Positions 11,186-19,629 of a stretch of 64,000 nt of DNA are shown here, in pieces. Position numbers and translations under genes: made by a program. The DNA lies in assembly GCA_048499455.1 (NCBI GenBank), contig JASNZV010000001.1:1116001-1180000 (forward strand). The letters are read 5' to 3'. The notes beneath the pieces are model-generated. The model saw nothing but the letters and a program-made list of their open reading frames with translations, was not told where the DNA came from and did not search any database. Each line of letters starts with the position of its first letter. Position 1 is the stretch's first letter. This DNA is from CFX5 sp023384495. GTDB taxonomy: Bacteria > Chloroflexota > Anaerolineae > Caldilineales > Caldilineaceae.

Positions 11186-12452
11186 ATTTACCATGCCCAG
11201 CCTGGGCGCCGATATGGCCGCAGGCACGCTCATCGAATGGCTGGTCAAACCCGGCGACCATGTCAAACGGGGGGACACCATGGCCATCGTCGGAACCGAG
11301 AAAGGGGAGATCGAGGTCGAGGTCTTCGAGGAGGGGATGGTCGAGCAGTTGCTCGTGCCCGCAGGCGCCGAAACGCCCGTGGGTGCAGTGCTGGCCATCC
11401 TGCGCGGTGTCGGCGAGGCCGCACCCGCGGTTGCGGTGGAGAAGGTTCCGGCAGCACCGGCCATGCCACCAGTGGCGCCCGCCATGCCACCCCCGGCGGC
11501 CCCGCCGGCTGGCAATGGGCGGCGCGTCCGCATATCGCCGCTGGCGCGCAAATTGGCCGCCGAACTGGGCGTGGACCTCGACTGGGTCCACGGCACGGGC
11601 GAGAACGGCGCCATCACGCGCGCCGACATCGAGGCCGCGGCGCAGGCCAAGCCAGCCGCCGAGGCAGCGCCCGCCCCTGCCGCGCCACCGCCCGAACCGG
11701 TCATCGAAGAAAAACCAGCGCCGCCACCCAAACCGGCGCCCGCCGCCGAAAAGCCAGTTGCGGCGCCGCCGGGGGCCGATTTCGCCGCGGCCATGCGCCA
11801 CGCCATTGCCCTGGCCATGGCCCGCGCCAACCGCGAGATCCCTCATTACTACTTGCAGATCCGCATCGACATGAGCAAGGCGCTCAAATGGCTCGAAGCC
11901 GAAAACCAGAAACGATCCATCAAAGACCGCATTCTGCCCGTGGTGCTTCTGCTCAAGGCGACGGCCAAGGCGCTGGTAGAGTTCCCCGAACTCAACGGCT
12001 ACTGGGTAGATGACCACCTGCAACCGCAGGAAGCGATCAACATTGGCTTTGCCATTGCGCTGCGCCAGGGCGGGCTGATCACGCCGGCCATTCACAACGT
12101 CGATCTCAAGGACATGGACGAATTGATGGAAGCCATGCGCGACCTGATCATGCGCACGCGGACGGGCCGGCTGCGCAGCTCGGAGATGACCGACGCCACC
12201 ATCACGCTCACCAACCTGGGCGACCTGGGCGTGGAGACGGTCTACGGCGTCATCTACCCGCCGCAGGTGGCGCTGGTCGGTTTTGGCAAAATCACTGACC
12301 AGCCGTGGGTGGAGAACGGCATGATCGGCATCCGCCCGGTGCTGACGGCGACCATCGCCGGCGACCACCGCGCCACCGACGGGCGCACCGGCGCCCAGTT
12401 CCTGGATGTCCTCAACCGCCTGTTGCAGGAGCCGGAGAAGTTGTGGATGTGA
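11178..12452 (+). CDS. pdhC: Dihydrolipoamide acetyltransferase (PDH E2)
   Basis: A 424-residue E2. The N-terminal lipoyl domain (1-80) has its lipoyl lysine in VGTEKGEIEVE (K42). An Ala/Pro linker leads to a peripheral-subunit-binding domain (about 112-150; RISPLARKLAAELGVDLDWV, GTGENGAITRADIE), then a second Ala/Pro linker and the acyltransferase core (about 195-424) with catalytic HRATDG (H397-G402). It passes acetyl groups from E1 to CoA and forms the complex core. The binding domain implies an E3 partner, but no lipoamide dehydrogenase gene lies in this window. The start overlaps the E1 stop, indicating translational coupling. Confidence 0.95.
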
Positions 12453-12506
12453 GAAGTGAGGAGTGAGGAGTGTGCGAGAATTCACTCATCACTCATCACT
12501 CCTCAT
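12452..12506. repeat. Heptamer-built inverted repeat inside the PDH operon
   Basis: Tandem GTGAGGA-type units (12452-12472) face complementary CACTCATCACTCATCACTCC units (12483-12506), giving a hairpin of 7-nt repeats in the gap between pdhC and the ACP gene. Similar hairpins occur at 21860-21910, 22930-22980 and 50290-50349. Confidence 0.7.
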
Positions 12507-12524
12507 TATTCAGGAGAGCACACG

Positions 12525-12788
12525 ATGCTTGCTACGAAAACCATGAGTGCAGAAGAACTCAAAGAGACCATCTTCAAGGCGCTGGGCCAGATCGCGCCGG
12601 AAGCCGATTTCAGCCGGTTGCAGCCGGACGAGAACATCCAGAGTGCGCTGGATATCGACTCGTTTGATTTTCTCAATTTCCTGATCGCGTTGAACGAGGA
12701 GATCGGGGTGGAGATTCCCGAGGCCGATTACGGGCAGGTGAGCACGCTGGATGGGCTCGTGGCCTATTTGATGGCGCACCTGGGCTAA
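12525..12788 (+). CDS. Acyl carrier protein-like protein
   Basis: An 87-residue phosphopantetheine-attachment protein. The conserved serine is S46 in ALDIDSFDFLNFL, in place of the canonical DSL, and the four-helix pattern with acidic helix II (LNEEIGVEIPEAD) is intact. A CAGGAG ribosome site precedes this ATG, which I chose over the upstream one at 12456. It lies between the E2 gene and the hydrogenase genes rather than in a fatty-acid cluster, so it probably serves a specialised acyl transfer, perhaps with the lipoate/PDH system; that is inference. ACP-like proteins next to PDH or acetoin-dehydrogenase genes are seen in other genomes. Confidence 0.9.
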   Translation: MLATKTMSAEELKETIFKALGQIAPEADFSRLQPDENIQSALDIDSFDFLNFLIALNEEIGVEIPEADYGQVSTLDGLVAYLMAHLG

Positions 12789-12843
12789 GATACCTGATCG
12801 CTTCGCCAGATTTGCCGCGCGAGGCGGCAGGAGGAGTACGATT

Positions 12844-13065
12844 ATGGCCATTGAAAGCGGCGGCCAACTCATCGGCATGATTGTCGGCGTGCTTGTTGGC
12901 TATGCCATTGCCGCGGCCATCGCTGGGGGCAGTTACCGGTATATTGGCGGCAACCTGTTCGAAGTCGCCAAAGAGCCGATGAGCTGTTTGCCGGGCTGCC
13001 TGCTCGAGATCGTGTTGGTGGTCATTGGCGCGGGCGCCGGCTACTTTATCGGCAGCATGTGGTGA
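12844..13065 (+). CDS. Small membrane protein of unknown function
   Basis: 73 residues with two predicted membrane segments, about residues 7-30 (glycine/alanine-rich, GMIVGVLVGYAIAAAIAGG) and 50-70 (LEIVLVVIGAGAGYFIG), joined by a short loop containing CLPGC. A GCAGGAGGAG ribosome site precedes the ATG. I do not recognise a family. Its place between the ACP and the hydrogenase beta gene suggests co-expression with them, possibly as a membrane tether, but nothing in the sequence shows this. Confidence 0.7.
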   Translation: MAIESGGQLIGMIVGVLVGYAIAAAIAGGSYRYIGGNLFEVAKEPMSCLPGCLLEIVLVVIGAGAGYFIGSMW

Positions 13066-13100
13066 AGCAGAAAAGGGTGAAGAGGACAGGAGGGACGGTG

Positions 13101-14282
13101 ATGGCCGCAACCGCTGCGCCGCACATCGGCGACTCAGTGATCATCGAACGTATCGATTTCCAACGCCTGCTTGATGCCCTGCGCGCCCGCGGCTACCAGA
13201 CCATCGGCCCCACGGTGCGCGATGGCGCCATCGTCTACGACGAAGTGACCACCATGACGGACCTGCCCGTGGGCTGGGGCGACGAACAGGCCGGCGGGCG
13301 CTATCGCCTGCGGCGGCGCAACGATGAAGCGCTCTTTGGCTATACCGTTGGTCCGCAGGGGTGGAATCGCTTTCTCCATCCACCGGTGCTGCGGCTATGG
13401 CAGGCGCAACGCACTGCTGGCCAACAGTTCGTGATCGTGCCGGAAGAGCGCGACCCGCCCCGCTATGCCTTTTTTGGTGTGCGCGCCTGTGAGTTGTACG
13501 CCATCCAGATTCAAGACCGGGTCTTTCTGCACGGCGCCTACGTCGATCCGGATTACCAGGTGCGGCGCGAGAACGCGTTTGTGGTGGCGGTAAACTGTAG
13601 CCAGGCCGGCGGCACTTGCTTCTGTGTCTCGATGGCGAGCGGACCCCAGGTCGGCGACGGCTTCGACCTGGCGCTGACCGAAGTGGTGGAGGGCGAGCGC
13701 CATTACTTTGTCGTCGCAGTGGGCACCGAGAAGGGAAAAGCAGTGCTGGATGACGTTCCTCATCGCGCCGCCAGCACGGCCGAGGTCGAAACGGCGACGC
13801 GCATCGTGGCGGAAACAGCCGCGCACATGGGGCGCACGTTGGAGACCGCCGGCCTCAAGGAGCTGCTCTACCGCAACCTGGAACACCCGCACTGGGACGA
13901 GGTCGCCAGCCGTTGTCTCACCTGCGGCAACTGCACCCTGGTCTGCCCGACCTGCTTCTGCACCACGGTGGAGGACGTGACCGACCTCACCGGCCAGCAG
14001 GCCGAGCGCTGGCGCAAGGCCGACTCGTGTTTCACCACCGAGTTTTCGCGCATCTACAGCGGCAGTGTGCGGGCCTCGGCCAAAGCCCGCTACCGCCAGT
14101 GGATGACCCACAAGCTGGCCTCCTGGGTCGATCAATTTGGTACGTTTGGCTGTGTGGGCTGCGGTCGCTGCATCACGTGGTGCCCGGTCGGGATCGACAT
14201 TACGGAGGAAGCGCGGGCGATCCGCACCGGCGAGCCGGCGAATGCAAAGGCAAGAGAAGGAGCGACCCATGGCGACGCTTGA
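13101..14282 (+). CDS. hydB: [NiFe] hydrogenase (group 3b type) beta subunit, 4Fe-4S protein
   Basis: A 393-residue iron-sulfur protein of the sulfhydrogenase beta/anaerobic sulfite reductase A type. A long N-terminal domain includes FFGVRACELYAIQIQDRVF and a cysteine-bearing NCSQAGGTCFCVS segment. Two C-terminal cluster motifs follow: CLTCGNCTLVCPTCFC and CVGCGRCITWCPVG. It would carry electrons between the hydrogenase small subunit and the flavin subunit. The upstream GTG at 13059 overlaps the previous gene; I prefer the ATG at 13101, which has a GGAGGG site. It overlaps the cNMP-binding gene by 14 nt, so the hydrogenase genes form one translationally coupled operon. Confidence 0.9.
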   Translation: MAATAAPHIGDSVIIERIDFQRLLDALRARGYQTIGPTVRDGAIVYDEVTTMTDLPVGWGDEQAGGRYRLRRRNDEALFGYTVGPQGWNRFLHPPVLRLWQAQRTAGQQFVIVPEERDPPRYAFFGVRACELYAIQIQDRVFLHGAYVDPDYQVRRENAFVVAVNCSQAGGTCFCVSMASGPQVGDGFDLALTEVVEGERHYFVVAVGTEKGKAVLDDVPHRAASTAEVETATRIVAETAAHMGRTLETAGLKELLYRNLEHPHWDEVASRCLTCGNCTLVCPTCFCTTVEDVTDLTGQQAERWRKADSCFTTEFSRIYSGSVRASAKARYRQWMTHKLASWVDQFGTFGCVGCGRCITWCPVGIDITEEARAIRTGEPANAKAREGATHGDA

Positions 14283-14745
14283 ACCGATCATTGCCGGCCA
14301 CCCCTTCTTCCAGGGGTTTGCCCCCGAACATCTGGCGCTCCTTGTCAGTTGCGCCAGCAATGTCCGGTTTGCCGCCGGTGCGACCATTTTCAAAGAGGCA
14401 GAGGAGGCCAACCGCTTCTACCTGATCCGCGAGGGTCAGGTGACGCTGGCGGTCTATGTACCGGGGCGCGGCCCGCTGACCATCCAGACGCTTGGCGCTG
14501 GTGAAGTGCTCGGCTGGTCCTGGCTCTTTCTGCCCTACCGCTGGCATTTCGATGCTTACGCCGACGAATCGACGCGCGCCATCGCCTTCGATGGCCAATG
14601 CCTGCGCCAGAAGTGCGAGGAAGACCATGATTTGGGCTACGCATTCATGCAGCGCTTTGCGCAGATGATCATGCAACGTCTTCAGGCGACGCGCTTGCAG
14701 CTTCTTGACCTGTATGGCGTGGAACGCACGCCACTCTACGGATGA
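14269..14745 (+). CDS. Cyclic-nucleotide-binding domain protein without DNA-binding domain
   Basis: 158 residues forming a single cNMP-binding (Crp N-terminal) beta-barrel: FKEAEEANRFYLIREGQVTL, GAGEVLGWSWLF and a helix running to LQLLDLYGVERTPLYG. A Crp/Fnr regulator would continue with a roughly 70-residue helix-turn-helix, but the frame stops right after the dimerisation-helix region. It is therefore likely a ligand or effector-binding partner rather than a transcription factor. It lies between hydB and hydG and overlaps hydB, so it probably acts on this hydrogenase. The phosphate-binding cassette is degenerate (GWSWLFLPYRWHF instead of RAA), so cAMP binding is uncertain. AGAAGGAG precedes the chosen ATG. 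Confidence 0.88.
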   Translation: MATLEPIIAGHPFFQGFAPEHLALLVSCASNVRFAAGATIFKEAEEANRFYLIREGQVTLAVYVPGRGPLTIQTLGAGEVLGWSWLFLPYRWHFDAYADESTRAIAFDGQCLRQKCEEDHDLGYAFMQRFAQMIMQRLQATRLQLLDLYGVERTPLYG

Positions 14746-14756
14746 GTTGATCGCCT

Positions 14757-15608
14757 ATGAGCAATCACACGCCTGACCCAATGCTCCCTCTGCTTTACGC
14801 CGTGCGCGAGCGGATACGAGAGAGCGCAGACACCTTTACGTTGGAACTGGAGCCGGCCGCCGGGGCCGTGCTGCCCGCCTTTCAGCCCGGCCAGTTCAAC
14901 ATGCTCTACGTCTTTGGCGTGGGCGAGATCCCGATTTCCATGAGCGGCGACCCTACTCGACCCTACCGGCTGATCCACACCACGCGGGCCGTCGGCACGG
15001 TGACCCGTGCGCTGGGTGAGCTGCGTGAGGGGGATCTCTTGGGCGTGCGCGGCCCCTTTGGCGCGCCCTGGCCGTTGGCCGCGGCCGCGGGCGGCGACGT
15101 GATGATCGTGACCGGCGGCATTGGCCTGGCGCCGCTGCGCCCGGCACTCTACCACCTGCTGGCGCACCGGGAACAATACGGCAAGGTCGTGCTCCTCTAC
15201 GGCGCACGGACGCAGGAGGATATCTTCTATCGCCGAGAACTGGAACAGTGGCGCGCCCGCTTCGACCTGGAGGTCTATGTCACCGTGGATCGCGCCACCG
15301 CGTCCAGAGGGCGCCCGTGGCACGGCAACGTCGGCGTTGTCACCGGCCTGATCCCTCATGCCCCGTTCGACCCATTGCGCGCCGTGGCCTTGACCTGTGG
15401 CCCCGAAGTCATGATGCGCTTTGCGGTGCAGGCGTTGCAGCGCCGCGGCGTGCCCGCCGACCGCATCTATCTTTCCATGGAGCGCAACATGAAATGTGGC
15501 GCCGGTTTCTGCGGCCATTGCCAGTTCGGGTCTTACTTTGTCTGCAAGGATGGGCCGGTCTTCCGCTTTGACCAGGTGGAGCCCATCTTTGGCAAATGGG
15601 AGGTGTGA
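14757..15608 (+). CDS. hydG: [NiFe] hydrogenase (group 3b type) gamma subunit, FAD/NAD(P)-binding
   Basis: A 283-residue ferredoxin-NADP-reductase-fold protein. The FAD-binding barrel contains PGQFNMLYVFGVGEIPISMSG and the nucleotide-binding half contains VTGGIGLAPLRPALYHLL and VALTCGPEVMMRFAVQAL. A C-terminal [2Fe-2S] cysteine cluster reads CGAGFCGHCQFGSYFVCKDGP. This subunit exchanges electrons between the hydrogenase Fe-S chain and NAD(P)H. It lies one base upstream of the small-subunit start. The gamma subunit of Pyrococcus sulfhydrogenase and dihydroorotate dehydrogenase electron-transfer subunits share this architecture; the neighbours decide for hydrogenase. Confidence 0.93.
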   Translation: MSNHTPDPMLPLLYAVRERIRESADTFTLELEPAAGAVLPAFQPGQFNMLYVFGVGEIPISMSGDPTRPYRLIHTTRAVGTVTRALGELREGDLLGVRGPFGAPWPLAAAAGGDVMIVTGGIGLAPLRPALYHLLAHREQYGKVVLLYGARTQEDIFYRRELEQWRARFDLEVYVTVDRATASRGRPWHGNVGVVTGLIPHAPFDPLRAVALTCGPEVMMRFAVQALQRRGVPADRIYLSMERNMKCGAGFCGHCQFGSYFVCKDGPVFRFDQVEPIFGKWEV

Positions 15609-15609
15609 G

Positions 15610-16401
15610 ATGGCCGCACAGCACAAACCAAAACTTGCCGTCTGGAAATTCGCCTCGTGCGACGGCTGTCAACTGAGCCTGCTCAACTGTGAGGACGAGT
15701 TGCTCAGCGTCGCCGGTGCGGTCGAGATCGCCTACTTTCCCGAAGCCACGCGCGCCGTTCAGCGCGGGCCGTATGACCTTTCGCTGGTCGAAGGTTCGAT
15801 CACGACGCCGGAGGAGATCGAGCGTATCCGCAACGTGCGCAAGCTGTCCAGATACCTGGTCACCATTGGCGCCTGCGCCACCGCTGGCGGCATCCAGGCG
15901 TTGCGCAACTTTGCCAATGTAGAGGAGTACATCGCCCTGGTCTACGCCCGGCCCGATTACATCAATACCCTGGCCACCTCCACCCCTATCGCCGACCATG
16001 TCTTTGTCGATTTTGAACTGCGGGGCTGCCCCGTCAACCAGCACCAATTGCTGGAAGTGATCAGCGCCTTTCTGCACGGGCGCAAGCCCAACATCCCGGC
16101 GTACAGCGTCTGTCTCGAATGCAAGCGGCGCGGGACGCCCTGTGTGATGGTGGCGGATGGGACCCCCTGCCTGGGGCCGGTGACGCAGGCCGGCTGCGGC
16201 GCCATCTGCCCGGCCTACCGCCGTGGCTGTTACGGTTGCTTTGGTCCGATGGAGACGCCCAACACGGCTGCCCTGAGCGCCTGGTGGAAGAGCCAGTTGG
16301 GGGTGGACGACGAGGATTTGGTGCGGGCCTGGCGCGGCTTTAACGCCTACGCCGAGCCTTTCCGCAAGGAGAGTGAGGCGCATGAGCAACCCGCGCACTA
16401 G
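15610..16401 (+). CDS. hydD: [NiFe] hydrogenase (group 3b type) delta (small) subunit
   Basis: A 263-residue F420-nonreducing/sulfhydrogenase-type small subunit. The proximal cluster ligands begin with SCDGCQLSLLNCE (C17, C20) and continue with TIGACATAGG and RGCPVNQHQLLE. Further cysteines, CLECKRRGTPC and the C-rich stretch CGAICPAYRRGCYGCFGPME, bind additional clusters. There is no Tat signal, so the enzyme is cytoplasmic, as in group 3. The C-terminus overlaps the large-subunit start by 20 nt. Confidence 0.93.
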   Translation: MAAQHKPKLAVWKFASCDGCQLSLLNCEDELLSVAGAVEIAYFPEATRAVQRGPYDLSLVEGSITTPEEIERIRNVRKLSRYLVTIGACATAGGIQALRNFANVEEYIALVYARPDYINTLATSTPIADHVFVDFELRGCPVNQHQLLEVISAFLHGRKPNIPAYSVCLECKRRGTPCVMVADGTPCLGPVTQAGCGAICPAYRRGCYGCFGPMETPNTAALSAWWKSQLGVDDEDLVRAWRGFNAYAEPFRKESEAHEQPAH

Positions 16402-17680
16402 AACCATCAAAGTGGACACGCTGGCGCGCGTCGAAGGCGAGGGCGCGCTGACCGTCAAGCTCAGCAACGGCGTGGTCAAGGACGTGCAGTTGCGCATCTT
16501 CGAGCCGCCACGCTTCTTCGAGGCGTTCCTCTGTGGCCGCCGCTATGATGAGGCTCCCGACCTCACGGCGCGCATCTGCGGCATCTGCCCCATCGCCTAT
16601 CAGATGAGCGCCGCCCACGCCATGGAAGACGCGTTGGGCGTCAAGGTCGATGGGCCGCTGCGCGCCCTGCGCCGTCTCATCTACTGTGGCGAGTGGATCG
16701 AAAGCCACGCGCTCCATATCTACATGCTCCATGCGCCCGATTTTCTCGGCTTCGAAGACGCCATCCGCATGGCGGGCGCCCACCCCGATGCGGTGCAGCG
16801 CGGGCTGCAACTGAAAAAAGTGGGCAACGAGATCGTCAAGCTGCTAGGAGGCCGTGCGGTCCATCCCGTCAACGTGCGGGTTGGGGGGTTCTACAGCGTG
16901 CCACCGAAGAGCGCATGGACGCCCCTGGTCGAACGGCTCAAGTGGGCGCGCGAAGCCGCACTGGAAACCGTGCGCTGGACGGCCCGCCTGCCCTTCCCCG
17001 ACTTCGAGCAGGATTACGAATTTGTGGCCTTACGCCACCCCGACGAATACCCGTTCAACGAGGGCCGGCTTGTTTCCAACCGGGGGCTGGCTATTGCCGT
17101 CCGTGACTATGATGCCCACTTTGTAGAAGAGCACGTCTCCTACACGAGTGCTCTGCATTCGACGATCCAAGGGAGGGGCAACTATCTGGTCGGGCCGCTG
17201 GCGCGTTACAGTCTGAACTTTGATAGGCTTTCGCCGCTGGCCCAAGAGGCGGCGCGCAAGGCCGGGTTGGGTCCCGTCTGTCGCAACCCCTTCCAGAGCA
17301 TCGTCGTGCGCAGCGTAGAGACGCTCTACGCCTGCGATGAGGCGTTGCGCATTCTCGACGATTATCCAACGCCTGATGCGCCGGTCGTCGAGGTGACGCC
17401 GCGCGCCGCTACCGGCTATGGCTGCACCGAGGCTCCACGCGGGCTGCTCTACCACCGCTACACGCTGGACGAACAAGGCATCATCCGCAACGCCAAAATC
17501 GTGCCACCGACATCGCAGAACCAGAAGACCATCGAACAGGACCTGTGGCACTTCATCCCCCCACGTGCAGACCTGCCAAAAGACGAACTCACCTGGCGCT
17601 GCGAACAGGCCATCCGCAACTATGACCCGTGTATCTCGTGTGCGGCGCACTTTTTGAAGTTGAAGATTGAAGAACAATGA
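16382..17680 (+). CDS. hydA: [NiFe] hydrogenase (group 3b type) alpha (large) subunit
   Basis: A 432-residue catalytic subunit. The NiFe ligands are complete: N-terminal RICGICPIAYQMSAAHA (C66, C69) and C-terminal DPCISCAAHF (C417, C420, H423). RVEGEGAL near residue 16 is the L0 motif. A short tail of nine residues follows H423 and is presumably removed by the endopeptidase encoded next. The enzyme reversibly couples H2 to NAD(P). An AGGAG site upstream favours the ATG at 16382 over the GTG at 16373. The large and small subunits, gamma and beta match the four-subunit bidirectional group 3b type; final subgroup assignment needs a tree. Confidence 0.94.
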   Translation: MSNPRTRTIKVDTLARVEGEGALTVKLSNGVVKDVQLRIFEPPRFFEAFLCGRRYDEAPDLTARICGICPIAYQMSAAHAMEDALGVKVDGPLRALRRLIYCGEWIESHALHIYMLHAPDFLGFEDAIRMAGAHPDAVQRGLQLKKVGNEIVKLLGGRAVHPVNVRVGGFYSVPPKSAWTPLVERLKWAREAALETVRWTARLPFPDFEQDYEFVALRHPDEYPFNEGRLVSNRGLAIAVRDYDAHFVEEHVSYTSALHSTIQGRGNYLVGPLARYSLNFDRLSPLAQEAARKAGLGPVCRNPFQSIVVRSVETLYACDEALRILDDYPTPDAPVVEVTPRAATGYGCTEAPRGLLYHRYTLDEQGIIRNAKIVPPTSQNQKTIEQDLWHFIPPRADLPKDELTWRCEQAIRNYDPCISCAAHFLKLKIEEQ

Positions 17681-18171
17681 TCCCCCTTCTGGTCATCGGC
17701 ATCGGCAACGAGTATCGCCGTGATGACGCCGTCGGACTCATCGTGGCGCGAGCGTTGCAGGCGCAAGCACTGCCGGGCGTGGCCGTGATCGAGGCAGAGC
17801 GGGCGGGTGTGGATCTGCTGGAATGCTGGGCCGGTGCTGATGCGGTCATCTTGATCGATGCAGTATGTTCTCGTGCGCAGCCGGGGATTTTGCACATAAT
17901 CGATGCCCACGGTGCGCCGGTCCCGGCCGACCTCTTCACGTGTTCAACGCATGGGTTTGGCGTTGCGACAACCATTGAGCTTGCTCGCTCGCTCCACCGC
18001 TTACCGCCACGTCTGATGCTCTTTGGCATCGAAGGGAAGGAGTTTGGCATAGGCTGGGGTCTTTCCATCGAGATGGAGAGCATATTGCCGGCGATCACAG
18101 AACGAATTGCGCAAATGAGTAGAGCCATGTTGCGGTCGCTTGCGACCGAAGGAGAAGTTGAACGATGGTAA
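17677..18171 (+). CDS. Hydrogenase maturation protease
   Basis: A 164-residue HycI/HyaD-family endopeptidase. Motifs include IGIGNEYRRDDAVGLIVA (the nickel-sensing GNxxRxDD region with its acidic residue), the second acidic site in ADAVILIDAVCS, and the histidine in CSTHGFGVATTIEL. It trims the large-subunit C-terminus after nickel insertion. Its ATG overlaps the hydA stop (ATGA), so it is translationally coupled to its substrate. No hypABCDEF genes lie in the window, so the rest of the maturation machinery must be elsewhere. Confidence 0.93.
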   Translation: MIPLLVIGIGNEYRRDDAVGLIVARALQAQALPGVAVIEAERAGVDLLECWAGADAVILIDAVCSRAQPGILHIIDAHGAPVPADLFTCSTHGFGVATTIELARSLHRLPPRLMLFGIEGKEFGIGWGLSIEMESILPAITERIAQMSRAMLRSLATEGEVERW

Positions 18172-18632
18172 CTTTGCACCGTATCCTTGTGCCATTGGAT
18201 GGGTCCAAACTATCCGAGCGTGCGTTGCCGCTGGCCACGGCGCTGGCTCAGAAATTTGGCAGCGAGGTCACCCTGCTCCGTGTGTTGGAGGTTTCGCCGC
18301 CGGCCCCGGGAACACGCTATCCCGAAAATCACTGGATGAGAGAAGCGCTGCAGCATAGCCACCGCGAAGCCCAGGAGTATTTGGAGGCCAGGAGGATAGA
18401 ACTAACCGGTCAGGGGATTCGCGTCCGCGCCCTCGTGCGCGACGAGTCGCCGGCGGAGGACATCCTGCTGGTCGCCGATCACGAGAAGATCGACCTGATC
18501 GTCATGTCCTCGCATGGCATGGGTGGCCCATCGCCATGGACGGCGGGCAGTGTGGCCCACAAGGTCATGCTGCACAGCCCATGCCCGGTGTTGCTGGTGC
18601 GACACTCGCCAGAGCAGGCCGGCACAGGTTGA
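18165..18632 (+). CDS. Universal stress protein (UspA family)
   Basis: 155 residues, single Usp domain. It starts HRILVPLDGSKLSERALPLA and has the ATP-binding signature in SSHGMGGPSPWTAGSVAHKV (G-x2-G-x9-GS type, slightly altered), ending HSPCPVLLVRHS. It overlaps the protease gene by 7 nt and so belongs to the hydrogenase operon. Usp genes linked to fermentation and hydrogen metabolism suggest an energy- or redox-stress role; that is inference. It is followed by hairpins and the convergent peptide-transport operon. Confidence 0.92.
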   Translation: MVTLHRILVPLDGSKLSERALPLATALAQKFGSEVTLLRVLEVSPPAPGTRYPENHWMREALQHSHREAQEYLEARRIELTGQGIRVRALVRDESPAEDILLVADHEKIDLIVMSSHGMGGPSPWTAGSVAHKVMLHSPCPVLLVRHSPEQAGTG

Positions 18633-18694
18633 ATGCCAGCGTTGCGTTTAGCGCCTGTCCGAATAACGCTGTGACCAACTGTATTCGCAGGTGT

Positions 18695-18750
18695 AGTTGT
18701 CGAACCCACAACTGTCATTTGGATAGGTCCGTGGCCAGAGAACGCGGACC
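18695..18750. terminator. Two hairpins between convergent operons
   Basis: AGTTGT (18695-18700)/ACAACT (18708-18713) and GGTCCG (18726-18731)/CGGACC (18745-18750) form two short stem-loops in the gap between the converging Usp and peptide-ABC genes. Neither has a T-run, so termination is only suggested by position. Confidence 0.35.
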
Positions 18751-18756
18751 CCATTA

Positions 18757-19629
18757 TCACAATGCCGACACGAGTAGCCTGGTGGGGTCATTATGGTTTG
18801 TGGCGTCCGCCGCCGCCAACGGCTTCATCCCCCAGGCGTGGAGCCGGGGCACGTCGTTGAGCAGTTGCCGCGTATATCGGTGTTGCGGATTGGCCATCAC
18901 CGCTTCCACCGGCCCCTGCTCGACCAGTTGACCGCGATACATGACCAGGATGCGGTCGCTCACATAGCACGCCTGGCCGAGGTCGTGGGTGATGAAGAGA
19001 ATGCCCATGTTGTGCTCGGCGCGCAGGTCGCGCAACACGTTGAGCACGGTCACGCGCAGCGAAGCATCCAACATGCTGGTCGGCTCGTCGGCGATGAGCA
19101 ACTCAGGGCCAACCACCAGCGCCCGAGCGATCATGACGCGCTGCACCTGCCCGCCGGAGAGCTGGTGCGGCCACTTGTACAACACATCCTCCGGGTCCAG
19201 ACCGACTTCGCACAGCGCATCCTCCATGCGAGCCAGACGCCCCTGGCGTGTGATGCGTCCATCGAGCAGATTGAGTGCATTGCCCAGGACGCTACGGATC
19301 GTGTAGAACTGGTTGAAAGAAGCAAACGGGTCTTGAAACACCCCCTGGACCTTGCGCCAGTAGGCTTTGAGTTCGCCGCCCCGGTGGATGCGAGTCACAT
19401 CGTTGCCGTGGAGCAGGATCTGGCCGGCGGTCGGTTCCAGCAGCCGCAACACGAGGCGGGCGAGGGTCGATTTGCCGCTGCCGCTCTCGCCGACCACGGC
19501 GACGATCTCCCCCGGCTGCATGGCAAACGACACCCCATCCACGGCGCGCACTGTTTCCGCACCATGCCCAAAGAGGCGGGTGAGGTTGCGCGTTTCGAGG
19601 AGTGGTGCCTCTTTCCGTTCCACAGTCAT
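18757..19629 (-). CDS. dppF: Peptide ABC transporter ATP-binding protein (OppF/DppF type)
   Basis: A 290-residue ABC ATPase. Walker A is GESGSGKST, the signature is QLSGGQVQR, Walker B is LLIADEPTSMLD, and the switch histidine is in FITHD. The late segment VMANPQHRYTRQLL is typical of the oligopeptide subfamily. Unlike its partner it lacks the C-terminal cysteine-rich CxFHPRCP motif. The chosen ATG overlaps the stop of the upstream ATPase gene (ATGA), whereas the longer frame would extend into it. It energises a five-component peptide importer with the four genes to its right. Confidence 0.93.
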   Translation of the reverse strand: MTVERKEAPLLETRNLTRLFGHGAETVRAVDGVSFAMQPGEIVAVVGESGSGKSTLARLVLRLLEPTAGQILLHGNDVTRIHRGGELKAYWRKVQGVFQDPFASFNQFYTIRSVLGNALNLLDGRITRQGRLARMEDALCEVGLDPEDVLYKWPHQLSGGQVQRVMIARALVVGPELLIADEPTSMLDASLRVTVLNVLRDLRAEHNMGILFITHDLGQACYVSDRILVMYRGQLVEQGPVEAVMANPQHRYTRQLLNDVPRLHAWGMKPLAAADATNHNDPTRLLVSAL

